Source: Cordia subcordata
Taxonomy: Eukaryota > Streptophyta > Magnoliopsida > Boraginales > Cordiaceae
Length of the DNA: 64,000 nucleotides
Direction of reading: 5' to 3'
Assembly (NCBI GenBank): GCA_028554755.1
Contig: JAPTOF010000015.1
Span: 1,054,001-1,118,000 of the forward strand
Position 1 is the stretch's first letter. Each line of letters starts with the position of its first letter. The notes under the pieces were generated by a model. That model saw nothing but the letters and a program-made list of their open reading frames with translations. It searched no databases and had not been told where the DNA came from. Positions 23,788 through 34,305 of this stretch are shown one piece after another. The translations under genes and the position numbers were made by a program.

Positions 23788-25766
23788 TAATGTGTTAGTT
23801 TTGTGTGTTTATGTATTATATGTATATACTTGTTTTTAGGTGTTTTGAGCTTCATTTAATGTATTAGTATAGCATTTAGGTCATATTTGTGCATATTAAG
23901 GTTTACATGTTCTTAGTTGAAGTTAAGACTTAAATGTTACACTAATACGCATTTGTTGCTTGTTTTAGGTGTGATTTGGAGAGAAAATTGGAGCTTCATT
24001 TAGGGCTCTTGAAATATGGAACAAAGAAAAGGGTTCTATGGACATAAAGGAATGAAGAAAAGTGCATTTAGAGGTGGTCGGGTGAAGAAAGAAGCGACTG
24101 AGCACAACGTGAGCCAAATTTGGAGTTTGCAACCGAAAAGGACATAGAAAAATTTTGAACATGTTTTAAGGTGCAAAAGATGACTTGGGAGATCCCCCAT
24201 AGTAATATGAAGCCATAGAAAATAATGGTGCACGAATTGGAGCTAAAATGAGCAAGATGTGAGCATTTTACTATCAAGACCGGTTGAGCTTCTGTCAAGG
24301 CCGGTTCACAGCCAGATCGGAATCTGGGCCAATTTTGGGTGGATGACTTAGCCCCAAAGCTGGTTGACTGGTTGGGCCCTTGGCTGGAAGCGTTGACAGC
24401 TCTATTTAAGCCACTTTTTAGCCATTTTTTAAGAGGAATAACACTCAATTCACACATCCACTTCCTTAAACCCAAAATTCACCAAAAACCAGCTCACACA
24501 CTCACTTCTAAACACATTTTAACACTTGGAATCAAGGATCCAAGAGGATCAAACACTAGGATTTGGGGCATAGCTCATGGATTGTAAAGCTTGGCTATGG
24601 ACTTTTATCCTACATCTAATTATGTATGAGTAGAGCTATGTAGGGTGATTATATCTTGTATTTATGGATCGATTACTACTTTTTATTAATGGTAACTTGA
24701 TGGATTTATGTATATATACTTTATGCTTAGGGTTTCAAAGGCTATTTTACATACATGTCTATGTGTTTGTTGAAATGCCTCAATGAAGTTGCATATATAT
24801 ATTGAAGTCTATTGTGCTATCAACCATCTCTAAATCATTAGTCTAGCATGTCTATGTGTTTGTGTGGTGATTACATGATGTGGGCATGCTTAAATGCATG
24901 TCTATGTGTGTGTTTGCATACTTAATAGCATATAGCTTTTATTGCTTACATGTCGGGTGCAATTGCTTAAGTTGGTGTAATCTAAGTATGTCCATATGCT
25001 TACTAGTAGAATACCCTGGGATATTCTCGAATGCCATGCTCTAGATATGTTTGCTTTGCACTTTAATGTCAATTCCCATTATTGTGATATTAATCAATGG
25101 TGTATAACTAATGGCTAGCCTAGGTCGAGTCTTCCTTAGTTTTAAATCCCGCTAATGGGTTTCAGGGTAGGTTAGCTAACCTTAGATAGACTAGGTCTTG
25201 GCTTTGAATCCAGTCGATGATTTAAACGCTATGGTTAGATCGATCTAAGTCAATTAGAATCCTAACTAGCCAGCCCTATAGCCCTAAGTCATAAAGACTA
25301 TATGCCGTGGCTCTAGGGGTCAACACCTAGGGACGGATTCACACTGAGGCTTAGTGTGTAATTAGGAGGTTAATTAGGAGACTAGACGAGAGCAACCAAG
25401 TTTAATCCATCAAACAACCCTAACAAGAAGTAGTAATCACCCATTTGCAAGCCGTAATCACCATATTCCCCATTTCCTCATGTTAGCGTCCCCTTAGATT
25501 GCTTGATTCCCCCATCACACACATACACCGCCTTTTTATTTTCTTGCCTGTAGCTTAGATTTATCTTTTTCGAGCTCCCCTCAAATCAAAAACACCAAAA
25601 AGATTGTAGTTAGGACCCCAACATGTAGCTCTTTAAGACGCACTTAGCTTAGAACACCATACACGTTAAGCCTCCCCGTGGATTCGACCCTGCACTCATA
25701 TACATCGTACTACATACGACCCATGTGTTTGCGGGCTACTTAGGCTTGTGCTCAAATAGCATATCA
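23788..25766 (+). repeat. E1 5' LTR
   Basis: 1979 bases, starting TAATGTGTTAG (the ancestral start is TGATGTG, as in LTR A) and ending AGCATATCA. Palindrome remnants (GACCGGTTGAGC, AAGGCCGGTT, GGTTGACTGG) lie at 24278-24380, and TATA-like CTATTTAAG at 24401-24409. Decayed hairpin motifs lie near 25137 and 25197. Small ORFs within it are chance. Confidence 0.92.
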
Positions 25767-25772
25767 AGTTTT

Positions 25773-25790
25773 TGGCGCCATTGCTGGGGA
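25773..25790 (+). promoter_or_regulatory. E1 primer binding site (tRNA-Asp type)
   Basis: TGGCGCCATTGCTGGGGA starts six bases after the 5' LTR. It pairs with the 3' end of plant tRNA-Asp at 16 of 18 bases (GTT to ATT and GCC to GCT are transitions). Confidence 0.92.
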
Positions 25791-25942
25791 GGCAACGGTT
25801 GTTTGGTTTCTTTCCTTTTGTGTGTCTTAACTCATTATGTATTGTCTAATCTTTTCTTTTCATGTTTTCATTATTTTGATTAATAAAAAAATTCAAAAAA
25901 ATTATTGAGCATTGTGAAGAGGTTTACTTGTGCCAACTAATC

Positions 25943-27903
25943 ATGAATGATCTTAATGTGTCATGGTGGTCACTTGTATCCTCTTCCCTACCGCTCGAAT
26001 GTGTGCCCATTGCATGTCGCATTTGTAGAAGTTTTATGCATCTAACTGTTTTCTATCTCTATGAAAATTCCCCGTCTGAGGCTGGTGCTAACTATGACCC
26101 TCATAGTCATGCATCATCTTATGTATCTTCATTTAGAAATCATGACTATAGGGATGCATATTCTTGTTATTGCAATCTATATGGAAGTTGTGCTTATGAC
26201 TCCAATATTTGCCCTACCTTCTACCCTTATCCCCGATTGCATGCTACACCCTATGCCCCAAGCAATCATATGCCAATGCATGCATCTTCATCCTATTATC
26301 ATGATTCTAGGGAGCAACTTCATGCATCTTCATATTGGGGTCAAGATGACTCTTCATATTTTTTACCTCATTGCTTTGAAAATCCATCTCCTGTCCTATC
26401 GTTTCCCCTTACCCTTCCTCCGAGTTTTATGATGACAGTGTTGTTCGTGTTTCTTACCAAATTCTCTCCCATCTCAACTCAGAAGAACTTTCTTCTTTTA
26501 AGTCTCTTTCACATAGTCAAAAGCTTGACTATCTCATATACCTATACCAATCTAACCAAGAGCGCCTAGATCGTATAAGGCAACAAGTTGGTAATCAAGA
26601 TGAGTGCTTAAGGAGAATGGTTGGGAATGAACAGCCCATGGTTGGGAGTCTTGAGATACCTTTAGAACGGGTTGAAGAGATAAGAGAGACATCTAGAGAT
26701 GAGAGAAATAGTGGTGAAAAAGATGATGATGTGTTGAAGAGACAACTAAGAAGAGAGGTTGTTAAAGATATACCATCGTGTAGTGAGGATGAGGATGAGC
26801 TTAAAGACACTATGGTTCTTGATGATTCCTATGGATATGTTTTAGAGGAAATAGTACCTTATCCTCCTAAGCTTTCAACGCCTTCCACTGAGTCATGTGA
26901 GCCTTTTCTTTCTCCTTATCCCACACATTCCACACACTTAGAGGTTGAGTCTCATGATCATAGCACTCATTTGCATTTCGAGTCTACATTTAGGAAGTCT
27001 AGGGTACACATCTCCTTTGAGCATTCACGCATCCATGACCTAAAATCCTTTGAGTCTTCATTGGCCCCTCTATGCGTGTCTGCCCCGCATGAAAAGAATG
27101 ATAGTGAGATGACACCCACTAGTGATGAATGCATTATTGAATTTAAAGAGACTTTAGTTAGTGAAGGTTTAGAGTCATAAATTGGGGAAAACAAGACATT
27201 AATTTCGGAGGTTTTAGATGATAAATCTCTTGGAGTTAAGAATCATGGTGTTGAAGAGAATAGCAACTCTAAGAAGACATATAAGAAAGAAATTAGTGTG
27301 TTTGGACGAACGATCTATGGGTTTTTTTGGATGTTTGATGAAACATTAATGGAAATAGATCCCATTAAGATTGAATCGACCCTTAGTAAGGAGTAAGAAC
27401 GACCTAGGCTTGATCATGTTACAACTTATAAAGAGGAAGAGTATAGTATATTCACTTCCCATATCGCTACTCCTCCTTCTCCAAATGTTATTCCTACTCC
27501 CTATTCCCACTCCATTGAGTCTCTCTCTTTGGAGCTCAAGTTTGTGCCTTCTAGTTTAGAACATTTTCATCTGGGGCTAGATAGCACTTCTCCTATGTTG
27601 CATGTATTAGACCTATCTTTGACCCATGAAGAAGGTGTGTTCCTAGCCATTGATTATGAAAAAGAGGCCATGGGGTGGTTAATTAGAGAACACATAGGGC
27701 ATGATCTCACATGTTTATGCGTGACACCTTCCACACTTGCACATACATTTTCATTTAATGTTTCAGGATGGGATCTTGAAAAGAGGTGTATTGTACATTC
27801 ATTGCCCCTTATTTTATTACATGACCCTTTTCCCTTTATTGTTTGTGCGTGGTTGACTATCCAGCAATTTGTGCCTCTTAATTTTAAATATGTATTGCTC
27901 TAA
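25943..27903 (+). pseudogene. E1 long ORF: unrecognised protein of about 650 codons with a zinc-knuckle remnant
   Basis: One ancestral frame runs from ATG 25943 (MNDLNVSWW) to TAA 27901-27903. It is broken by a 1-base deletion near 26405 (the E2 copy has the extra base) and by in-frame TAA at 27178-27180 and 27394-27396. Layout: Tyr/Ser/His-rich N-terminus; knuckle remnant at residues about 77-90 (26171-26212) with the second Cys and the His changed to Tyr; SYQILSHLNSEELSSFKSL leading into a Gln/Arg-rich probable coiled coil (to about 26610). Then an acidic Ser/Asp/Glu region ending VLDDSYGYVLEEI (26815-26853), and a C-terminal part with SLEHFHLGLDSTSPMLHVLD (27550-27610). E2 keeps the same order. 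It is probably Gag-like because of the knuckle (inference); otherwise the family is unknown to me. Confidence 0.7.
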
Positions 27904-27962
27904 CAGTAGCGCCCGGCTGGAGACGTTAAATCCAGTGCTACTAGGAGACACCCTAGACATGT
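27904..27962 (+). other. Conserved post-ORF motif of the E1/E2 family
   Basis: Directly after the ORF stop: GCCCGGCTGGAGACGTTAAA, then GTGCTACTAGGAGACACCC. The same arrangement lies in E2 (about 2590-2650, minus strand). Plant Athila/Tat elements have a comparable GACGTTAAA...GGGAGGCAACCC motif after their last ORF, so it ties this family to that lineage. Its role is unknown to me. Confidence 0.6.
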
Positions 27963-29330
27963 TTATATTTCATTTGCTTTCCTTGCTTTTCCTTTTCTTT
28001 TATTTGCTTTTAGTATTATCGTTCTTTGATTTCTATTTTTCTTTTCATTTCCTTTCTTTTTTTTAACCCTCCCAAGTGTTGATCCTCATTTCTATCATTT
28101 CCCATTCTTCATACACCTTGTTTATCATTTGATGATGCCAATGCAAGCTCACATGGCAATGCAACTAACTGTGTGCTTTGAGTGTTTATGATTTGTTAAA
28201 AGATAGGGATTAGTAGTTTAATCATTATCCATTGGCATCGAAGAGCTTCAAAGGAGCAAAAAGGTTGTATCTATCCTTTCTCTACTTGACCCTTTGTATC
28301 TACCCTGTCCCCACCACCCTTACTTGTTTTGTGTTGCCAATTTGCTTGTTGAGTAGTATTGTTCTATTTGCTTGAGGACAAGCAAAGTTTAGGTTTGGGG
28401 GTATAGGAGTTTGGTTTTCTCGTTATATGCTTTGTGTAGGGTATATTTGCATTATATGCTTAAAATGGTGAAAATTTTTCGATTTTGATGCATGTAGAGT
28501 TGTTTGTCTCTTGGTTGATTGAAGTGCTGGCTTTGGTGATTGATTTAATTGATTGATGAATATGAGTTGCATTGTGTGGAGTGAATAGAGTGAATTGAAG
28601 ATTGGGTCTTGGAGAGGATGCCCTTGAAGTTGTGGGGAATGAGGACCTTTAAGAGTGACCCTTGTAGCTGCCCTATAGCATGGTAGGAAAAAGTGTTGAA
28701 AAAGGGTAGTTGATATGAGTGCCCTTCCTTAATTGGTTCATTTTGATGTGCCAAAGCCTTTCTTTTTCTTTTCTTTTTGTGTGAATATAATGCAAAGCAT
28801 GAAAAATTCAAAAAAAATTGAAAAAAGGCAAAAACGTGCAAAAATATTAAAAAAAAGTTAAAAAGAGAAAAACTCAAAGGCACCAAAAATTTTTATGACT
28901 AAGTGCATAAATGACACAATGTCAACTTAGCACAAGCTATCTTTTTTGTAGATATGTGAATAGGGCTTTTTATAAGCCATTGTTTATGTATATTCTCTCT
29001 CTTCTTGTCTTTGAGGCTTTGTGCATGTTGAGGAGGCCATGTTAGTTGAGGGGGCACGAAATCTCAATATCCCGAGTACGTGCATTAGAATCCTAGGCTT
29101 GTCGTGGTTTGGCTACTCGGGGAACTTCCCACGAGGTTCGAGCCCTTTATGAGTAGAGAGAGGATCCGAAAAGACTTGAGGATCTCTGTACAATAGGAAT
29201 GCCCCCTTCATGCTTCTTAGGCTAACCATGATAGCGAGTCAATTCCTTAGGCAACCCTTTGTATTGACTTTAGAGGTAAACTTAGGTTTGGGCTTGCTTG
29301 GGGACAAGCAAGGAGAAGGTTTGGCGGTAT
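27963..29330 (+). other. E1 3' untranslated region with two purine-rich candidate tracts
   Basis: I see no gene here. It is T- and A-rich, with a long A-rich block at 28797-28880 matching the T-rich block of E2. GAGGACAAGCAAAGTTTAGG and TTTGGGGGTATAGG lie at 28374-28405, and a second copy of the theme (GGGGACAAGCAAGGAGAAGG) at 29300-29320, just before the 3' LTR. The latter is the likely polypurine tract. Confidence 0.6.
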
Positions 29331-31203
29331 TAATGTGTTTATTTTTTGTGTTTATGTATGACATGTATATACTTGTTTTGAGTTGTTTTGAGCTTAATTT
29401 AATGTATTAGTATAGCATTTAGGTCATACTTGTGCATCTTAGGGTTTACATGTTCGTAGTTGAAGTTAGGACTTAAATGCTACACTAACGCGCATTTGTT
29501 GCTTATTTTAGGTGTGATTTGGAGAGATAATTGGAGCGTCATTGAGGGTCCTTGAAGTGTGGAACAAATCAAAGGGTGTTACGGACATAAAGGAACGAAG
29601 AAAAGTACATTTGGAAGTGGCCGGGCGAAAGACGAAGCGACTAATGCGAAATCGAGCACAACGTGAGCCAAATTCGAAGCTTGCAACCAAAAAGGATATG
29701 GACAAGTTTTAAATATATTTTAGGGTGGAAAAGATAACTCAGGAGATCCCCCATAGTGACATGAAGACAGAGAAAAAAATAGTGCGCGAATCGGAGCCAA
29801 ATTGATAAAGATATGAGCATTTTACTATCAAGACCGGTTGAGCTTTTGTCAAGGCTGGTCGACCGGCTAGATCAGAATGTAGGCCAATTTTGGCTAGATG
29901 ACTTAGCGCCAAAGTCGGTCGACTGGTTGGGCCCTCGGCTAGCTGCGTTGACAGCTCTAATTAAGCCACTTTTCAGCCATTCAACACCCAATTCATGGAT
30001 TGTAAAGCTTGGCTATAAATAGAAGGGTATCTCTCTTTTATCCTAAGTCTAATTATATATGATTAGAGCTATGAAGGGTGATTATATATTTTATTTATGG
30101 ATTGATTACTACTTTTTATTAATGGTAACTTGATGGATTTATGTATATATGCTTTATGCTTAGGGTTTCAAAGGCTATTTTACATACATGTCTATGTGTT
30201 TGTAGAAATGCCTCAATAAAGCTGCGTATATATATTGGAGTCCATTGTGCTATTAACCATCTGTAAATCATTATGTTAGCATGTCTATGTGTTTGCGAGG
30301 TGATTACATGAAGTGGGTATGCTTATATACTTGTCTATGTGTGTGTTTGCATACTTAATAGCATAAATAGCTCTTATTGCTTACATGTTGGGTGTAATTG
30401 CTTAAATTGGTGTAATCTAAGTATGTCTATGTGCATAGTAGTGGAATACCTCGGGATATTCTCGAATGCCATGCCTTAGATGTGTTTACTTTGCACTTTA
30501 ATGTCAATTCCCACTATTGTGATGTTGATCGATGGTGTATTACTAATGGCTAGCCTAGGTAGATTTTCCCTTAGCTTTAAATCCAGCTAATGGGTTTCAG
30601 GGTAGGTTAGCTGACCTCAGACAAGCTAGGTTTTGGCTTTAAATCTAGCCAACAGTTTAGACGCTAGGGTTAGATCGATCTAAGTCACCTATAATCCTAG
30701 CTACCTAGTCCCATGGCCCTAAGTCATATAGACCATATGCCGTGGCTCTAGGGGTCAACACCTAGGGACGGATTCGCATAGAGGTTTAAGGTGTAATTAG
30801 GAGTCTAATTAGGAGACTAGGCGAGAGCAACCAAGTTTAATCTATCAAGCAACCCTAACAAGAAGTAGTAATCACCTATTTGCAAGCCGTAATCACCATA
30901 TTCCCCATTTCCACGTGTTAGCATCTCCTTAGATCACTTGATTCCCCTATCGCACACACACTCCACCTTTTTAGTTTCTTGCCTGTAGCTTAGATTTACC
31001 TTTCCCAAGCTCTTCTCAAACCAAAAAAAAAAAAAAAAGATTGTAGTTAGGACCCCAACACGTAGCTCTTTAGGACACACTTAGCTTAAAACACCATACA
31101 CGTTAGGCCTTCTCGTGGATTCAATCCTGCACTCGCAAATACCATATTACACATGACTCATGTGCTTGCAGGCTATTTAGGCTTGTACTCAAATAGCGTA
31201 TCA
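29331..31203 (+). repeat. E1 3' LTR
   Basis: 1873 bases, pair of 23788-25766, starting TAATGTG and ending GCGTATCA. It is about 100 bases shorter, chiefly from loss of a stretch just after the TATA region (near 29985). Palindromes lie at 29833-29930 (GGTCGACCGGC, GGTCGACTGG), and intact hairpin motifs at 30571-30590 and 30633-30652. An A(16) run lies at 31024-31039. Confidence 0.92.
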
Positions 31204-31374
31204 GCTTTCTCCAATCCCAGAGTGTAAATAGCAAAGTTAGGCTTATCTTCTAAAGAAGGATTCGGCCTAAAGGGCTCTTAGGCATATGGGTGCCCATGGT
31301 GCTACATCTGGAGGAACGGGAGACATAGAGGGAATTGGAGGAGGAATATAAGGAGGATTAACAGGGTCAGCCAT
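31204..31374 (-). pseudogene. E3 gag start
   Basis: The minus strand reads MADPVNPPYIPPPIPSMSP from an ATG at 31374. This resembles the proline-rich MADP start of plant gypsy Gag. Stops follow after about 40 codons. The reading then meets E1 at 31204 and resumes at 23787 (NFEIQHG). The first five bases on the plus side, GCTTT (31204-31208), are the right target duplication of E1. Confidence 0.75.
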
Positions 31375-31758
31375 TTCTGCTAAACAATTTCTTAGATTCC
31401 TAAGATGGTGAACTATTCTCTTGGGTTTGGGATTCAAAGGAACTAAGGGATTTCTAAGGGAATGCCTACCAAGCATACAACACCTAAACTATTCTCTTGC
31501 ACTTCACAATCCCTGATATTGCAACAAAATCCTAAATCTATAGCAAATAAGCCGCAAACACCAAAAGGTCTACTAAAAGCAAAAGAGAAACAACTCTAGG
31601 TAAGCAAGCTAGGTAAGCAAACTAAACAAAGAAACATAAACAAACACTAGATGGCAAGATAATAAAATGAAAGTAAGATAGTAAGCTAACACAAAGGAAA
31701 CAAATAAAACAAGTAACTAAGTAAAACACACAAACAAAGTAACAAAACCAAACATGCC
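31375..31758 (-). other. E3 untranslated leader
   Basis: A-rich region between the primer site and gag, with no coding signal. Confidence 0.7.
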
Positions 31759-31776
31759 TTCTTGACAAAGGTGCCA
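31759..31776 (-). promoter_or_regulatory. E3 primer binding site (decayed tRNA-Asp type)
   Basis: The minus strand reads TGGCACCTTTGTCAAGAA, six bases after the LTR end, as in E1 and E2. It keeps the TGGC-CC-TTG frame of the tRNA-Asp site but has several changes. Confidence 0.7.
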
Positions 31777-31782
31777 AAAACT

Positions 31783-33836
31783 TGATGCATATTCCAAGCA
31801 CAATCTTTAAAATTAGCCCGCAAGTGCACAGGTTGTCTGCATCCTAGTCCTGCAAGTATGAGGTCGTATTCGCAGGGAGGTTAAAATGGGGAATGGTTCG
31901 AAGCCATGCATCATAGGGAGTTACTAAAGAAAAGACCTATTCTACTAATCTTTTTTGGTTTTTTGTTTGGATTAAGTGGAGCTCAAAATGTAAATCTAAT
32001 ATAAAGGAAACTAAACTCTAGAAATGAAATGAGAAATAGGAGAAACATGCTAACCAGGGGAAACAAGCAAATGAATTGGGGATTAGGGTGACCTATACTT
32101 TATTATAGGGAAATTACTACTCTCTTGTTAAGGGACTATATGATGGATTTGATTTCAAGATTGCTCTTGTCTAGAATTCTAATTAGCTACCTTATTATCC
32201 TCTAGGCCTCGATGCAGGTATATCCCTAAGTGAGCTCTACTTAGAGTATAGCATGGTCCTTATGAACTAGGTTTTTCGGGTTAGTTAATTACACTTCTAG
32301 ATGATGTTGATTGAGTCTACCTTAGTGTCTAAATCATTAGCTAGGTTCAAAGCCAAAACCTAGTCCATCTAAGGTTGATTATACTAAGCCAAAAGTCTAT
32401 TAGCTAGATTTGAAACTAAAGGAAAATCAACTAAGTCCTATTAATTGTGCGCCATTAATCAATACATCATAATAGTGAGTCAAGCTTTAAAGCACAAATT
32501 TATACATGTTCTTAAGCATGGCATTTGTGAACATATAGACATATTCAACTAGCAAAAGCCATAGACATGCTTGGATTACACCATATTGAGCAATAAGAAC
32601 CAACTTGTATGCTATTGAAGCATGCTTTGCTATTAAGGCATATAGACACACGCATAGACATGGATGAATATAAAACTCACTCTATAGATTCTTCATATAA
32701 ACACATAGACATGCATAAATAAAGATATGGAAGTGATTAATAGGAAGCAAGCATCAAAATGTATATGCTATTTCATTGAGACATATCATCAAACACATAG
32801 ACATGTAAGACGATAGCCATTGAAAACCCCAAAACAAAGCATATATATTAATCCGTCAAATATCACATAACAAGTAAGTAATAGGTTAACCCATAATACA
32901 AGTGGCAATCTCCCTCTAAATATATACTCAACCATAGAAGAAACTAAGTCAAAAAGGAGAAAGAGAATCTTCCCTTCAATGCTTAGCTTCCTCTTTACAA
33001 TCTTTGCTTCAATCTACAATTCCAAGTGTTTGATTCCCAAAGAGAGCTTGATTCCTGGTGTAGATATTTATGGATGGGTGTGTGTAAGATGGGTGAGACT
33101 GATGGAGGGCTAGGGTTTTAACGGGATGAAGTGGGTGTGATGGATTAGTGGGTATATTATGATAAAATGGCCAAAAGGGAGCTCTTAAAGCCAAAATTGT
33201 GCACTACCAGTTGAACCAACTGGTTGACCGCCTCCTCCAAGCCCCTAAGCCACCTAAAAATTATTTACTCATTGATTTAGGTAGCTGAGACAACTCGTCA
33301 ACCGGCTCCTTGAAGCTTGCTCAACCGGTTCTTCCTATTTTGCTCCGTTTGGCTTCGTTTTGGCTCCAATTCGCACATGAATTTTTCTATTGTCTCATAC
33401 CACTTCTGGGGACCTCCATAGCCATTTTTATTCATTTTTTTTCATCCCAATAAACATCTTTAAACTTTGTCCATGCCCTCTATGGTTATAAGCACCAAAT
33501 TCTGCTTCAATTGTGCTTGATTTTGTCAGGTTGCTTCGTTCTTCGTCCATGAGCTTTCAAATGGCCTTTTCTTCACTTCATCTTCAAAAAATCCCTAGTT
33601 TTGCTAAATGATCTAAGAATCTCAAATTTAAGCTCCAAAAATCTCTCCAAATCTCACCTAAAACATAAGATAAGTGCACTTTAATGTAGTATTTACTCTT
33701 TCAACTCAACTATGAACAATTAAAACCTAATATAATATGATATAAAGCTACACTAATGCACTTTATAAAGTATATAACACTTCATAACAAAAATATAGAA
33801 ATGCAAGAACAAACACACACAATCCAAGACGCATCA
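31783..33836 (-). repeat. E3 5' LTR
   Basis: 2054 bases, starting TGATGCGTCTTGG (33836) and ending GCATCA (31783). It shares many blocks with the E1/E2 LTRs in the same order: the TTCATTGTG-type start region, the palindromes GGTTGACCG and GTCAACCGGC at 33205-33330, the AT site, the hairpin region near 32335-32410 and the end block. TATA-like TTTAAGAGC on the minus strand lies near 33183-33195. The base next to it, 33837, resumes copia element E9; GACAT (33837-33841) is the one visible flank. Confidence 0.88.
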
Positions 33837-34255
33837 GACATCACTTTAGATAAAGTTTTATGTGTACCCAATTTTTCGCTTAAATCTCATGTATGCTAGC
33901 AAAGTCACTAACTCTTTAAATTGTTGTCATTTTATTTCCTATTTTTTATGTCTTACAAGACTTGGCAATGGGAAAGATGATTGGCTCTAGGAAACAACAT
34001 GGTGGTCTCTATTATATGTCCCTACTACAAAAGATCCCTATTTTCTTTCAAGTTTTCCAATATTCCAATTTATGGCATATGTAACTCAAACATCCATCAT
34101 TCTCTTGTCTTAAATTAGTATTTCCACTTCTTTTTAAAATGACTTTGCCTCCCTTGTTAAACAAAAATTCGTATTTCCACTTTTGTCTTTGAATAAAGCT
34201 TTTTATGACAGTAACTGCAAATTTTTTGTCTAATGGTGAAACTATTGGAAAAACA
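33837..34255 (+). pseudogene. E9 pol fragment: protease end and GAG-pre-integrase of a copia element
   Basis: Reading with frame changes gives DITLDKVLCVPNF (33837-33880), QDLAMGKMIGSRKQHGGLYY (33957-34017) and LWHM with LKHPS (34068-34100). These are hallmarks of the copia region just before integrase. It is flanked by the E3 LTR on the left and by E7 on the right. Its continuation (KQTRIPF...) is at 45219, so E7 inserted here. The gag and 5' LTR of E9 must lie left of E3, outside the window. Confidence 0.8.
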
Positions 34256-34305
34256 TGCAGTCACATTGTTTTCATGAACAGGCATATACCTTTTCTAAAT
34301 AGTTA
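34256..34305 (+). repeat. E7 5' LTR, left piece
   Basis: TGCAGTCACATTG...GGCATATACCTTTTCTAAATAG matches the start of the 3' LTR at 44770-44815. The rest of this LTR is at 38542-38824. Confidence 0.75.

Larger units (their letters stand above)
23788..31203 (+). mobile_element. E1: two-LTR non-autonomous gypsy-type element, 7.4 kb
   Basis: Order: 5' LTR 23788-25766, tRNA-Asp primer site 25773-25790, broken long ORF 25943-27903, post-ORF motif 27904-27962, 3' untranslated region, 3' LTR 29331-31203. The target duplication is GCTTC (23783-23787) against GCTTT (31204-31208). The interior is only about 3.6 kb and has no protease, RT, RNase H or integrase. It inserted in E3 gag. By eye the two LTRs differ at roughly one base in ten near their starts, so it is not recent. 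Relatives in the window are E2 (inverted), LTR A and, more distantly, LTR B. Confidence 0.9.
6466..33836 (-). mobile_element. E3: Athila-like Ty3-gypsy element, minus strand, split by three insertions
   Basis: Pieces read in minus-strand order are 5' LTR 31783-33836, primer site 31759-31776, leader, gag start 31374-31204, gag 23787-23744, gag 21886-21527, then late gag, protease and the linker to reverse transcriptase 8646-6466. The pieces between are later insertions: E1, LTR B, and LTR A with E4 inside it. Gag can be read across each gap, which confirms one element. Reverse transcriptase, RNase H, integrase and the 3' LTR are not in the window; the element breaks at 6466 against E2. On the right it interrupts copia element E9 at 33837. 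Confidence 0.85.

Noticed and set aside
24068..24587. Overlapping frames on both strands in the E1 5' LTR
   Set aside because: They are LTR sequence with promoter palindromes. The partner LTR has stops at the same places.
25773..25790. tRNA-like sequence
   Set aside because: It matches only the complement of the tRNA 3' end and is a primer site, not a tRNA gene.
31024..31039. Poly-A run as a sign of a LINE or processed gene end
   Set aside because: It lies inside the E1 3' LTR at a place where the partner LTR has a shorter A-rich run. No LINE coding sequence is nearby.
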